Origin: Homalodisca vitripennis
Lineage: Eukaryota > Arthropoda > Insecta > Hemiptera > Cicadellidae
Assembly: GCF_021130785.1 (NCBI RefSeq)
Contig: NW_025777581.1
Span: forward strand, 1-64,000
Direction: 5' to 3'
DNA length: 64,000 nucleotides
Shown: one piece after another, positions 1-13,156 of the stretch
How positions within the stretch are numbered: position 1 is the first letter of the stretch
Layout: the number at the start of each line of letters is the position of its first letter
Program-made: the position numbers and the translations under genes
Notes under the pieces: generated by a model
The model's input: only the letters and a program-made list of their open reading frames with translations
What the model was told of the DNA's origin: nothing
Databases searched by the model: none

Positions 1-1885
1 AAAAATTATGGGTGACATTACTTAACATTAAACAAAGTGAGTTTTAAAAAATACATCTAAAAATGTACTAATAAATGATGGTTTGGAATGCTTCATCGGG
101 TTTACAATGAGCAGAACTTGGTGGTAACTGAGCTATAATGCTCAACAGGTAACGAGGTACTAGTGCTGTGGTGGTAAGCGGCCGAAATGGCTGACACTCG
201 CAACACAAATATATTAGCTAAGTCAACTAGATTCAACTTTATTTCAGATCACAACTCATGCACAAACATAACATCCTATAAAGACTTAATAGTCTTCTAG
301 TCTTTCATTAGATGGAATTTCACTTGAATTTTTACCATGATTCAAGTGCCAAATGAGTAAATTTGTTGACGTTTGTTTTACAATAATAATTTTAATAAAG
401 TAAATTCAATAGATAATTTCACAAATGGAATATTTTTAAGTACTAGAAACAATACAAACATATAAAGATTTATATTAAATGTGAGACATTCATATAGTTA
501 ACTTGACAAAAACTGATGAAAGTTCCGCATCCATTTTAAATGATTGAACTTAAACATTTTCTAAATATGTATTAGATAAACTTGCTAAGTTTATGATAAA
601 AGATGTAATTGATTGGTCTAAAAGCGAGGATGACGATATTAGCTGAAACAATAAAAAAACGAATAAGTAATTGTTTCATAACGTGTATAAAATATTCTGG
701 ATTAGTGAAACCAAATCATGTTATTAAAGAAGTTGGCTTCACTGATAATCCTACACCAAGAAGACTTACCAGCCTCAATTAGTGCACCATCTCGACATAT
801 CAGAAAATAGAAACTATTTTACAAGTAACTAAAAAACTTTGAATAATAAAACATTACATCTTGGCCTCAAAACTTCTAAGTTCTGTTTGTTGAATGCACA
901 GAAATAATAACTCTAGAATAAGAACTTAGTTAACCACAAGCGTACAGCTAAAGAATAAAAAGTCACCTCCTAAACTACAACCTAAGCTATTGGGTTTTCC
1001 TTGGTACATAATATGTACCCATATAGTCAAACTTTCGTGAACAAATTATTAAATAAAAACACAATTGTGATCTAAGGCAAGACCTTAATAATTTTTCAAA
1101 CATTTCTTCAGAGACTCCTTACAAAATAACAGGATGTCTCGGGAGTTTCGATGAAAGAATGTTTGAAGAACGACAAATTTTACTATGATATTCTAGTGTC
1201 AGCAATCTTTTTAACTAATATACAGCTGCTGCCTTGACAACAGACTACACTACTTACACAGTACAGCAAATTTGCAGTGGAATATATAACAGATCTTGTA
1301 TACATCCTAGATATTGTGAATGTTACCCATCAACATAGAAATTACACGTCTATTATTTAATAAAAAAGTGTGTAACAAGGCGTCAGCTGACTGAGAATCT
1401 AATAGTGTGACAAACCCCCCAAGCCTCACCTTTCGTGTCAATAACAACATATTTTATCGTTACCAAAGCAAGAAATTATAATTCCAGACATGAAAGCCAA
1501 AACAATGTCTCAATTAAGATTGCAGTACCAAACACTTGTGGGGTCGTTCACAGTAATTAATATCCTTATTTAGCTATGGAACCCCACCTTTATAGTGTCA
1601 TTTTCAGTTATAAATTTAATTTAAGATTTAGTGTGCCGATATTTGACTCTTGTAAAATGACACTTTTAATATATTGAAATGATTTCAACCCATAATCAAG
1701 CAGAATTGACACAAATTGAAAACAATAAGATTCAGGACATGCAAACTGAACTTCTAAACAAGTCACTTGCTGAAGATTCAAAAAGAGCTAATTACAACCC
1801 TAAATAGGTAGCTCTAAGCATAATCTACAGCAAGTTTTATTCTGGCCAACTCATGAGATTGTATTTTATCAGAGGCAGCCAGCAT
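1..1885. other. AT-rich non-coding stretch
   Basis: I see no open frame with a recognisable domain, no exon with convincing splice sites on either strand, and no terminal repeat structure. Composition is AT-rich like the rest of the window. It ends at the target duplication of the hAT element that follows. Confidence 0.5.
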
Positions 1886-1893
1886 GCTATAAC

Positions 1894-4800
1894 CAGGGCC
1901 CGACTAACCAGTAGGCTGCAGCCTAGGGCGCGAGACCGGTGACGATTTTAGGGGGGCGCTTCGGAGTTCAAGATGAAGTGCTTTTTATATGTAGTAAATA
2001 AAATGGTATGGTCTAAAACTTCACTATACATTTTTGTACATTATTTACACATCCACCTAGACCTTAGATTTACTCCATTTACTTAAAAATAACTATTAAG
2101 TAGAAAAAGAAATTAATTAATAGCGATTAGTGACAACGCATAGTAATTATCGTAACGGTAGGGAAACTAAAAGGGAAATTTTGCTTCGCGCGAGGGGCGC
2201 CGCCGGCCGCCGCCCTTCGCCGTTTGCAACACTGACGCTCTCTGACAGATAGAGACAGAGTGTAGCTGCAGCTGCAGTCAGTCGTCTCCTCGTCTGCACT
2301 GTTTGTTTTAGGCCTATGGCCTATGAATTATTTGGACTTTCGTTGTGATTAATTGGTGTCATTGCTCGTTATTATAAACACTGACATTTATTCGTAAGTC
2401 GAGTAGAGTGTTTGATACTGAAATATTAGAAGAAGCAGTGGTTTGCTTGTTTTACATATGTAGGCTACATTATGAGTAAAAAAACCAAGTGGTTCCGAAT
2501 ACCGTAAACGGGCCCGGGAGCGTAACGAACGGGAAAGTGCTCTTTTAAATAAAATTCATAGACTAGACGATTTTTTCAATAAACCCGAAACTCCCAGTTG
2601 TTCTGCTGAGACATTGCACGGTCGTCACGGGAAACTGATAACGAAAACGTTGTGAGTGAGGACAGCGGTGTTATAGTGGAAGTGGAAGTGATTCAGCAGC
2701 CTGCCAGTGCCACTGCTACCGATGTCTCAGACACCACAATGGAAATTGCACCTGTACACGTCCCTTCACCACCATCAACCGAGCAAATAGCAGATTTGGG
2801 ACATCAGTTGCAAGATTGTGTACCAGCAAATAAAAAGGTAACCGATTCAAAAAATCTTGATGATCCCGCTTTATGGCTGGTAAATGAGGCATTGCGTGAA
2901 TACTTTGCAGTGCACAGCATCAATCAAAATGACAGTGGGGATTTTTCCCAATCAAAGCGGCAGTATTCTGACCAAAACCGTTATTTGAACAAAGCTTGTT
3001 TTTTCAAAAAACTTGTAAATGGAGAGATTGTTAAAAAAGAACTCATTTAGTTTATTCCAAATCAACTGGCTATGTATACTGTGCTCCTTGTAAGCTCTAT
3101 GGGGGGACGACTGCCTTAGCTACATGCGGCTTTAATGGTTGGAAAAATTCACACAAAATTCAAGAACATGATAATAGTCTAGAGCACAGAGAAATGTGTG
3201 AACAAATATTTGACCCGGATGAATGCACCTCAGAGAATTGATGCAAAACTACTTGGAGCAGCATCAAGTAGAAGTGAAGTATTGGAGAGATGTATTGTCA
3301 AGAGTTGTTGAAGTAGTTAAGTATTTAACTTCTCAAGGGCTTCCGTTTTATGGTGAAAATGAAATTTTTGGGTCAACCAGTAATGGTAATTTCCTTGGCT
3401 GTATCGAGCTTTTGTGCAAGTTTGATCCTTTCATGGCTGACCATGTTGCTCGTTTCGGAAATAAAGGTAAAGGAGTGCCCTCATACTTATCTTCCACGAT
3501 CGTTAACGAGTTTATTACTCTGTTAGCTGACAATGTTAAATCCAAAATCGCGTCAGATATCAAGAATTCTAAGTATTTTTCGATTATTTGTCGACTCTAC
3601 TCCAGATGTTTCCAATGTGGATCAATTGACTTTTTGTCATTCGTTTTGTAGCACCTGACGGGTCACCTAATGAGCGGTTCATAACGTTCATCCCAAATTG
3701 TGGCCATAAAGGGGAAGATATGGAGAAGGCTGTGATAAATACTCTTGAAAGTTTGAACTTAAATATCAGTGGACTGTAGAGGTCAGAGTTACGACAATGC
3801 AAGTAACATGCTGGGTGTTACAAGGGGCTTCAAAATCGAATCAAAGAGCAAAATCCTCTTGCTCAGTACGTCCTTGCGCAGCTCATTCGTTACAGCTAGT
3901 AGGTTCGACCGCTGCAGAAAGTAGTAGTAAGTTCTGTTGAATATTTTGCCCTGGCACAGCAAATGTACAACTTTTTCCATTCATCTACACACAGATGGGA
4001 AATTCTCTTGTCGCAATATGACAAAGAATGTTTGACAGTCAAGACCCTTTCGAAAACTCGCTGGAGTGCAAGAGCAGATGCCAGTAAAGCCATGCACAAG
4101 TCATATAAACAAATAATCGCAGCGTTACAAGACATCACTTCAAACGAAGAAAATAAAAAAGACGTACGACTTGAAGCCAAACAACTGATAGAGAAGCTCC
4201 AGTCTTTGGAAATGACCATGATGATTTGTTTTTGGAATAAAGTACTCATGAAGTTTCATGACATCAGTGTACGACTTCAATCTGAAGATGGAGACTTAGA
4301 TCAGACAGCACTTTCGTACGGAGCTCCTAGAGTCTTTTCTAAGTTCATTAAGAAATGAGGAACAATTTTCTAACTTTGAAAGTGAGGCAAAGCTTATGTG
4401 CAATTCTCAAGAGTACAAACAAGACAATACAAGGAAAAAGAAACCAAAAATCCCTTTTGGAGAAAGCAAAGAGGGGCACACTGAGTTTGATGGGCGGAAA
4501 TCATTCCTGATAAATTGTTACTACAAAGCAATTGATACACTCCTAGGGCAACTAACAAGGAGAAAATCAATTTATGTCACACTACGAGACTCCCTTCAAC
4601 TTTTTATGGAATTTGAATAAAAATTGAGAGTTCAATCTTGAAGGAAAAGGCAACAAAGCTAATAAATGAATATTCAACAGACCTAGATGATTCATTTCCA
4701 GATGAGTGTTTGTATCTTCAAAAATGTTTAAAAGATGATAATACATTCTATGAAGAGGAAAATGTACTGTCAGACAGAATGGAGGAAAGAAGAAAGTCAA

Positions 4801-6210
4801 ACCGACCGGGACTAAAGCCTACAGGCTATTGAAACATGTAAAAACCCTAAACTTGAATCTCTTTTTCCGAACGTGGAAGTGGCATTGCGGATCTTCTTGA
4901 GCATGGCGGTGTCTAATTGCAGCGGAGAAAGATCCTTTTCTGCTCTTACTCGAGTCAAGAATTATTTGAGGTCGACTCTACGGCAAGAAAAACTCCAGGC
5001 ACTCGCTCCCTTATTTATAGAAAGTGACTATGTACAGCTCGTTCCGTTTGATGACTTGATCGATGTGTTTGCCTCATCAAAAGCACGGAAGAAAGACTTT
5101 GTTTAATCAGGGAATATATCGTCATGAGAAAATAAAAAGTTCTTTTGTTAACAGTAGGCCTAATAATTTTATAGTTCTAGCTCATTGTTTGTTATTGTGA
5201 TTAAATGTTCAAGTCACCAAGTTTGTATACCAAAGTCTAATTGCCATTTCTATGTAACATAATGTACTTGAATAAACCAGAGAAAGTTGATGACCAATTT
5301 GACCATGTTCATTGATTTATTATAAATCCTTTTCAGTGATTTACAGTTAAAACGCTAATTAAAACAGGCTATACGTAGCTACTAAGCTTTCTTATTAAAA
5401 TGGACAACAATAAAATCTCCATTATTATGGCAGCATTTATACTGAAGTAAGAGATAAAATTCACATAATTTTAACAGCCTTAAAATTACAGTATGCATTT
5501 TAATTTATTTTGAAAAAAATAAGCCTACAGATTTTTTGAAAGTGACATTACAAAGTGCTGAACTTTGAATTTTGTGACTATTTAATGATAGTAATCTACA
5601 AAAAATGTATAAGAATTAAAAACTCATGTAAGGTTTGGCTGTAGCTAGGACACATTTTTGTATGTCCTACAAAACCAGTGGTAAATAAGAACCCTTGATT
5701 CTCTTTAAAGAATGTTACCTACAAGTCTACAACAATAGACCATATTCCATTTTAAAGATACAAATAAATGCTCAGCAGTAAGCATCCTTTCCCTTTGCAA
5801 GTTTTGCACTTTCTATAATTTTGCTGTTTTTGTTCGTTTGTTTGTGTGTTTTTAGGAAATGACAGCAAACAGCATAGTTCTTTTAACCGTTGAATTTGAA
5901 CATATTACATAGCAGTTTATACATACATGTATCAACAATAGACCTTTGAACAATAATTAATTAAAGTTTATAGTTAGTTGCTGAATGTTGTTCTTTTCCT
6001 AAAGTTTAATACTCTAAATGGTCTCTCTCTGTAATGGTCTTTAAATTTAAGTAAGGTGAAATTTTATTACAAAAATATAATATGGCCGCTATACAGCAGA
6101 ACACTTTTTATTATTGAAAATTGACAGAGGGAAGCCGGCCGGAAACCGTTGGGGGGGGGGCGCGAAGTACAAGATAGCCTACGGGCGCCAAAAACCTTAA
6201 TCGGGCCCTG
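1894..6210 (+). mobile_element. hAT-superfamily DNA transposon, ZMYM1-like, 4.3 kb, with 8-bp target duplication
   Basis: Both ends are visible. The left end reads CAGGGCCCGACTAA and the right end, on the opposite strand, reads CAGGGCCCGATTAA, a 14-bp terminal inverted repeat with one mismatch. The element is flanked by a perfect 8-bp direct repeat GCTATAAC (1886-1893 and 6211-6218), the duplication length typical of hAT. Inside is a broken transposase (2473-5106), followed by about 1.1 kb of non-coding sequence (5107-6210) in which I recognise nothing else. A run of G lies just inside both ends (around 1950 and 6150). The intact duplication with a broken gene suggests it inserted as one unit and then decayed, or moved with transposase supplied by another copy. 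Confidence 0.92.
2473..5106 (+). pseudogene. hAT transposase, ZMYM1-like (TTF zinc finger, DUF4371-type region, hAT dimerisation domain), broken
   Basis: This is the transposase of the surrounding hAT element. It can be followed only by changing frame. A start near 2473 gives a basic N-terminus containing EYRKRARER after an early frameshift. Around 3070-3200 there is a TTF-type zinc-finger pattern (YCAPCKLYG, then GFNGWKN and an H-x4-H-like pair). The motif SSTHRWEILL near 3980 is a hallmark of ZMYM1-like hAT proteins. The last part, 4873-5106, contains SNCSGERSFSAL and KNYLRSTLRQEKLQAL, the C-terminal hAT dimerisation domain, and ends at TAA. Open pieces alternate between two frames (2652-3050, 3223-3651, 3963-4358, 4396-4620, 4638-4832, 4873-5106), so there are several frameshifts and stops. 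It cannot encode a full transposase as it stands. A domesticated host ZMYM gene is unlikely because it sits exactly inside terminal repeats. Confidence 0.88.
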
Positions 6211-6554
6211 GCTATAACCATATCATAATCAGTGTAGCAACAAAGCTATGATAGTTTTTGGGACAAAACTATTTCAAAACAGTGGTTTAAGAGAGTTTCA
6301 CGCCTCCATAACTTTATAATTACAAACTTTACCAAAATTAAGAAAAGTAAGATCTGTATATTAATAATTTGTTCTGGGTTGGCCAAAATATCAACTGGCA
6401 AATGATGGCCTTGATGTCACTTTTGAATCACTTGGAAGTTGATGAGTTCTTTCCCATTGCGGTACATATATGTTTTTAGTCATTGACCACAACTTCCTTC
6501 CCTGTGATAATAGAGGTTTTGCAATGATAGAGATAGCCAAACAGGAAAGATGTA

Positions 6555-7242
6555 CGTACTTTGGGATTATACCGACCACACTCAGACATGAATCGTTATT
6601 TGACATTTTGCTTCTACTGATTACTAGATTAGCGTAGTAGAAACAATATTTCGTCAATATAAAACAGGAATTATCTTATCGCAAACCCCTCCCCATCCTC
6701 AGACAGAGGTCAAAGTCGAGCGGTCTAGTAGATAAACGTGATTGTAGAGTCTCGCCGCCCTTTCGGCTGGTGCGTCGCTTTATTGTACTTATGTGTTTTA
6801 CCCCTACATTTCTCTTTCTCCAAACACAAAAAAAATTCAACAAAATCAAACATCAACGCGGGCTTCGGCAGCACCTTTGGTGCTATTCCGCGCTGATGTC
6901 AACGAAAGAAAAACATCCCTCGAGATACTACCTAACAGTAAAATATCAAATTCTAGAGGGGCTGGATCAGAAATATAAATTGAATTGTAATGAAAAGGCA
7001 ATTATGTACCGTGCAAAAAAACTTAAATAATCATGTGATGCCGCGCGGCCTGCCGTAATCGGGATTCTCGAGAAAGATAAGATAACAGCGACAACAATAC
7101 CGATCACAATACCTGGAAATGCTTGTAAGTTTGTAATTTTGTAATATTAAAGAGTTGTTTTTTCGTTCTATCATGTTTGTTTCTATAAATTTATATTTTT
7201 GTGTTCTTCATACTGGTGTGGTCGGTATAATCCCAAAGTACC
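6555..7242 (+). mobile_element. Non-autonomous hAT-like element (MITE family 1, copy 1)
   Basis: The 688-bp element has terminal inverted repeats of about 27 bp that begin GTACTTTGGGATTATACCG on the left and are mirrored on the right. An 8-bp direct repeat AAGATGTA flanks it (6547-6554 and 7243-7250), consistent with hAT. A second copy lies at 53622-54469 in the opposite orientation. The open frame at 6770-7030 has no recognisable domain and is not conserved as coding sequence in the other copy, so I treat the element as non-coding. Confidence 0.88.
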
Positions 7243-7743
7243 AAGATGTACATTTCAAAAAGTTGGTATTATTGCAAAAGTAAACAGCTCAAATCCGTTT
7301 CAAATTTGCATGATGATTACTGGTGATTTTTAAAAAGTGAATACTTTTGAGTTACCTGTTATAAAAATATTAATCTTACACAACACACTTGGTAACAAAT
7401 CTGCGAGGGAGAGCATCCAGGGCCTGGAGGGTATCTCATAATGTTTTGCAAGCATACACACTCATTGAAACAACAGAATGAAAGAACCTGAGAGAAGATA
7501 TCTCCCTTCAGTCAAAACTGATGATTTTCAATGTGTTTATGAAAGCCAGCTTCCTATTAATTGCATTAAAAAGACTTGGATGAAATTTCAAAATTCTTAC
7601 CATAGGAATCCGTTCCATTCTACCAATAGCTCAAAGCAAAAGTTCACAACGTAATCGGGCAAGCACATATGTTCAGTAATGTACTACACTACGTTGCTTA
7701 CACTTTGTAACGTGGATTTGTTATCTGCAATAATAAGTAAAAC

Positions 7744-7747
<4 letters not shown>
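7243..7747. other. Non-coding stretch
   Basis: AT-rich sequence between the MITE and a TA array; nothing recognised. Confidence 0.5.

Positions 7748-7800
<53 letters not shown>
7748..7800. repeat. (TA)n microsatellite
   Basis: Uninterrupted TA dinucleotides. It abuts a conserved-looking module on its right side. Confidence 0.98.
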
Positions 7801-7803
<3 letters not shown>

Positions 7804-8060
7804 CTAAATCTCGGAAACAGATCCAACGATTTTCATGAGATTGAGTATGCAGAGGGTTTCGGAGGCGATAAATCGATCTAGCTAGGTTTCATTTTTAGAA
7901 AATAGTTGTTTTATCCGTGTTTTCAAGCCAATATTTATTGGTTTTTTAATGTACGTCATTCTATAGTAAATGACGTCTGACGTATCATAACAAGAGCAGT
8001 AAGCCAACCCTCACAGCTGATGTTTCATCAGAAACGCCAAAGAGTAAAAATTAAAATGTT
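7801..8060 (+). repeat. Microsatellite-linked repeat module
   Basis: Directly after the TA array comes a less AT-rich block beginning AATCTAAATCTCGGAAAC and containing GGCGATAAATCGATCTAGC. Wording of this kind recurs next to TA arrays in many invertebrate genomes, which is recollection and not a search result. I see no second copy in this window and no coding potential. It may be one end of a Helitron-like or other non-autonomous element. Confidence 0.4.
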
Positions 8061-11000
8061 TGTATTAGTTAACAAGGGTTCAGACCAAAAGGAAATTTTA
8101 ATTGTAATATAAGTTGATGAATTATTTCACTCCTTTTAAAATTAAATCTATTTATCTATTTCATATACTTTGTCCCACACGTACTGCCTGCAAACTCTAA
8201 CTAACATTATACGAGCAGAAAGGTCTCATGATTTATATGTTTTACTCCTACATGATTTGCGGCAGCGGGCGTCACAACGTGTAGCTACCGAAAATAACGA
8301 GCAATGGAATACCGATTAGAAGAACAAAGGCGTCTAGACGGAATACGTCGTAGGGTTTAGAATTTAATAATTATTTACCGACATATAATTGTGCCGTTAC
8401 TACAGCTGTGCAATATCATGCCTTAGGACCATTTGAAATTTTGTGTATCCATTGCGGTGCATTGCATTTCCCTGAGGAACGGGTTTCTAATAGCATAAAT
8501 ACAAATTATTTTTGGGACTGTTGTTTGCATGGACGAATTTTAATGCAGTAACCAATATTTTTAAATGAATTAATGCGTCTTCTTTTAAATCGTCACCCGT
8601 ATTCTGAAGAGTTTTATAAAAAAAAATAAGAAACATAATCTCATCTTTTGCTATAGCATCCTTTAATGCCAAAGATGACAGCAATAAATAGCCATGACAT
8701 TTATAGTTTTATCGTTTGCGGACAAGTATATCATGAAATGAATTCCAAAACACGATTTACCAGAAAAAATACCGAGCAAAACTCAGCTGCCTGATATTAT
8801 TAAATAATATTAGAAATGTAACATGATTTTTATATTATTAATCTCATCTCTAATTGAGTTGGAAGGCAACACTGGTCTGAAGAATAATGTTGCAACCGAT
8901 CTGGTTTTCCCACCTGGGAAAACACTGTAATAGCCCTCCCTTTACAATATTTTCCTTGAAACCAAGTGTAAAATCTCTATACTTTTAAAAGTCAAGATCG
9001 CACAATTTATTCTTAAATATTTCTTGATTCATAAAAATGAAGATTTCTTGTTTTTCTATAACATAATTCCTTTAAAATAATTAATTAAGCAATCTTATGA
9101 ATTTAAATTATTTATCAATTTCTGGAAAACTAATAACATGAGGCTTACAATGTTATTCGACGGACCCATTTATATAACCTAGATTTATTTATCTGCATTC
9201 GATGTTAAACTATATACATTTAAAATGCAATGGAAACAGTTTAAGTAACATTTATTGATTTTCAACCATGAAACGAACTAGAAGTTTGGATATTTACAAA
9301 TATTTCATGTATAAATATCACAGATAGTAGGTAACACAAAGTTGGACTTACCTGAACATTAATGAGAATAAATTTGTTTGATAAAATTTAACATAAAGCG
9401 GACATAAACAATATACATAGTTATCTTTGCTGTATTTCAGTACAACATACCTCTCAATGCCACCGCTAGAATATAGCTGAATTGATTTATTTTACATAAA
9501 CGGGTTTATGTTTGGCTAATTAAGTATAGACTGTTTGCCTAAATTCAGCGACTCTCAGAAATACGATTTAAAAATGTATGGTCTAGATTGATTATTTATT
9601 TTATATTAATTTCTTCATTATATATAATTATAAAGCATAAGATATTTTATCAGACGCTATTATACAAATATTATTAACCAAATTAATGAAGGCATCATTA
9701 ACAAGTTAATTAACTGTCGTATATGTGACATGAAAAGGAGCCAACATTGTTGATTTCTTTAATTTGATTAATTATACAGAGTGTCACATAGTTAATTACC
9801 AACCTTTACCAAGCTATAATATAAGCCAAAACGAACTTGTACTCCATCATGTAATTAATATATAATCATATATTGCTTAGTTTTCTGTCTGACTATCTGT
9901 TTCTTAAAATTAATTTGAACTTGGTACAAACTGGTTTGATATATCAAGTTGAAACTTTGCAAGTTAAATGATCGTATTAGTGTACATTTTTGATAGAATT
10001 TCCATTGGGAATTTGAAATAACTACAGTTCAGTGCTATAAGAAACCAGTAACACTACGTTTTGGGAATTTGATATTTTACTCAGGTAAATAACCAACCTA
10101 CACAATCTATATTAAAATAAACAATTCATAAGTAGCGTGTAACATGCATAAGTTAGGAACCACAGTAAATAAGTTGTGTGCAATTCCATGTTTAGTATAT
10201 CTAAAATATGAACCTGATAACAATAGAACACTAATTACTGAAACTGAACTGCACAATAAAGGATACAATGGGTCAGCACTAATCGACCAACCACTGAAAA
10301 CTGACCAGACTCCAGTAGTAAATGGCGATCGTTACGTCATAAACAAAATTGGGAAAATTAGGAGACGGGATTAGGCCTTTTTATTTTAGTCATTATTTTA
10401 TTCTATATTAACTTATCAAAATCCTGCACGGTTTTATTAGAAACCTCTTATCTGTTTGGTAATGTAGGTTACCTTGGTAGTATATTTTTCAGAATTGAAC
10501 CACTCTAATTACGACCGATGGTTGACTAATCAATTGGTCCGCTTATTTAATACATCACGCCTCATCTAATTTTCTTGTAAAATTTTCATCTAATGTTCCC
10601 CATGAAAATTATTATGTTGGTTCATCCCAATTCAAACCATGATTTTCGGACTAATAATGTTGTACAATTTTGTGCTTTTCTTTTAGCCCCTTTCTCATGT
10701 TTTCTTTGTCTTCTTTTATTCTAACGTGTAATATTTTTGTTTTGTCAATGAATTTCTTTTTACAAACTATATTTTATTCTGTAAACACAGTTTTTAATAA
10801 TCTTGTGTCACTTTTTGGTTTTACGAGTCTTAGTGTATCCATTCTGTCTGATATCCGATTAAGCTTTCTTAATTTTCTCTCTTTACTTAAGCATAAACTC
10901 TTCTATCAAATAACGAGTAGTTACTTTTTTGTTGATGAACACTAAATAATTTTGCACTTGCGTTTAAGTTGTTTTGCAATGCGAACGAGACAAGAAAATT

Positions 11001-11299
11001 AATTATTTTAACAGTTATAATAGAACAACATTCTTTGTGAAAAGTTTGTTATTAATAATGGATACTTTGAATGTATATTAGGGTTTCGGACAGTTTAAAT
11101 CGTTTTGATTAAAATAACTATAAATAGTATAAATAAAAACGTTAACACTTCGTTTCGAGGATTGAAATATTTCCTCTTCCTCAGGTCTAAAAACCTTAAT
11201 ACATAACTTCCCTTAACCCACTTGTTAAGTTTTAAGTCCATGTTTTTGTATGAAATTTGTTGCATTCGAGGTATATGATAGATTTAAATCCTTGAAATG
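8061..11299. other. AT-rich non-coding stretch
   Basis: No recognisable coding region. Open frames at 10144-10374 (plus) and 10670-10945 (plus) have no known motif and no splice or homology support. The right part may include decayed downstream sequence of the LINE at 11300-12570, but I cannot align it. Confidence 0.45.
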
Positions 11300-12570
11300 T
11301 GGTGTTATACGTAGAAATAATATTGTCTATATATGTTGAAGTACCATTTTTGTAATTTTCTTATGACACTTATCACATCATCTGGCAAAATTGGGCTTAA
11401 AAACACTGACTTATTTGAGACTTTTGGTATTAAATCCCTTTTAAAATCTACTCAGCTAGAATTTGCTGGTTTGTTGGTTTTTATTTATAATTTATCTACT
11501 ACAGAAAGAGAAAGGTTGTTTAGTTTATCTAAGACAACTTCTGAATCGCGTGATAAATGCTGATTAATATTTAAAACAATTTCTGTATTTTTATTTACTT
11601 TCTGATTAGTCGCCTCATTCAATAAATTCCATACAGATTTTGAATTTCCATTAGACTACGCTTTTCAAAAAGTTGTTGAGTAGTATTCATCCTTTAAATT
11701 AAGAATTTTAGACCTCAGTTTATTGCTGAAACGTTTGTAGTACCGACCAGTTCTAAATTACCAGGATGCTTTTTAGTTTTGTCATAAATTTTATTTTGAA
11801 TTGCAAATAAAATCGTTCACCCAGGGTTCTAATATTTGTTCATGTTTAAATTATTTTTCAATATTTCTCTTTTACTCTAAAATTACATTTTTAAGTATGA
11901 AATTAAAAATTTCAAAAGCGGTAGAAGGGTTTGAGTCACTAGACTCAGTCCAGTCTGTGTTATCTAGAAAGGACATTGTTGCGTAACCGATGTGATAAGC
12001 GGCTGGCTGACAGTTGGGTACCTCCTTAGCGCTCAACATTCACTAGGACAAATACTACCTTTTACTTTAATCTCCGCATGATCTGTTATATTGGCCTGTA
12101 TTAATTCTACATTAATTTCCATCTCATTTTTATTGACTATATTTCCATAAACATGGATAATTCGTGTACCGTGGCATTTTAAACCATTTTAGGCTAATAT
12201 TGAATTATATTCGTCTTTTATATTATTATTTTCTAATATATAAAAACTGATATCTTCTACAAAAAGAATTTTTTTATTTTGCCTAAAATTTTTATTCTGT
12301 AAAAGTAAATTATTAATTTAATTTAAAAATATTTCTTTGTTAAAACTGTAACATAAAAGACTAATATCAACAAATATTTTAAATTAATATTAAAATCTAA
12401 TTTTATAGCATCTGCTGATTGAATAATTATAGAATTGCATTCAATAATTTCTATATTTGATCTTACGGAGACAATAATTCTTCCAGCATTATACCCCTCA
12501 TTAGAATTTATTAAAATATTGTAGTTAGGTATTTCATAAAACTGTTTTTCATTGTTCATAATGCAAATTT
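11300..12570 (-). pseudogene. Non-LTR retrotransposon (LINE) fragment: end of endonuclease and endonuclease-RT linker
   Basis: The minus strand reads as a decayed LINE ORF2. From 12559 leftward there is an endonuclease-like segment (NYNILINSNEGYNAGRIIV, then a stretch ending SADAIKLDFNI), matching the part of LINE endonucleases usually written GGvaifvr. Then, across frameshifts and stops, comes linker sequence typical of Jockey/CR1-type elements: DNTDWTESSDSN, PWVNDFICNS, RSKILNLKDEYYSTTF and KSVWNLLNEATNQK. Near 11400 LSPILPDDVISVIRKLQ resembles the entry to the RT domain. RT proper is not visible downstream. The 3' end, target duplication and poly(A) were not found, and the copy is inactive. 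Confidence 0.65.
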
Positions 12571-13156
12571 TGCTTAAAATTATTTAATCAGGAAATACAT
12601 TTCTTGCCATTAGTTCAGTGATAAAAACATTAAAGTTTTTTTCTCACGCTTCTTAATTGTGAATTGTTATATTAAAATAATTTTTTTCTCCTAAATTACT
12701 AAACATATAGTTCGTTTGCTTTACAATTTGGCAAAGGTGCCTATTTTCTGCTCTCAAAATTTATATAATTTTCTTACATACGTACATATTAAAATAATAA
12801 TCACATATCCCTTTCAACTCTCATACATACGTACCGTACCTGAATCTAACACAGCCTACTATTATAATACTGAAATATATATACATATATATTTGGTTAC
12901 ATCTAAATACACATACTAATTACAAATACAAGTAAATAAGTAACTATAATATTCTAGCTACTTAATACTAAAATTGCTTGCTCATAATTTCATATTTGTA
13001 ATTTTATTTTTCATATTACTTAAAATAAAAAAAATCACTTAAAAGAAAAAAAATCTCTATAACTACATCAAAATTGAATGATTCATTTACAACTTCGATT
13101 TTTAAGCTTTGATTGTTTACAACTTACTTAAATCGTCTTGATTAGATACAAGCTTC
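12571..13156. other. AT-rich non-coding stretch
   Basis: Nothing recognised. Very high A+T content, in sharp contrast with the GC-rich block that follows. Confidence 0.5.

Noticed and set aside
767..830. Possible minus-strand exon ending at a GGTAAGT donor
   Set aside because: The only open phase runs into a stop within about 20 codons with no convincing acceptor.
6770..7030. 86-codon protein frame inside MITE copy 1
   Set aside because: It lies within a short non-autonomous element, has no domain, and the frame is not kept in copy 2.
10144..10374. 76-codon open frame with a normal-looking composition
   Set aside because: No recognisable motif and no splice or conservation evidence; likely chance.
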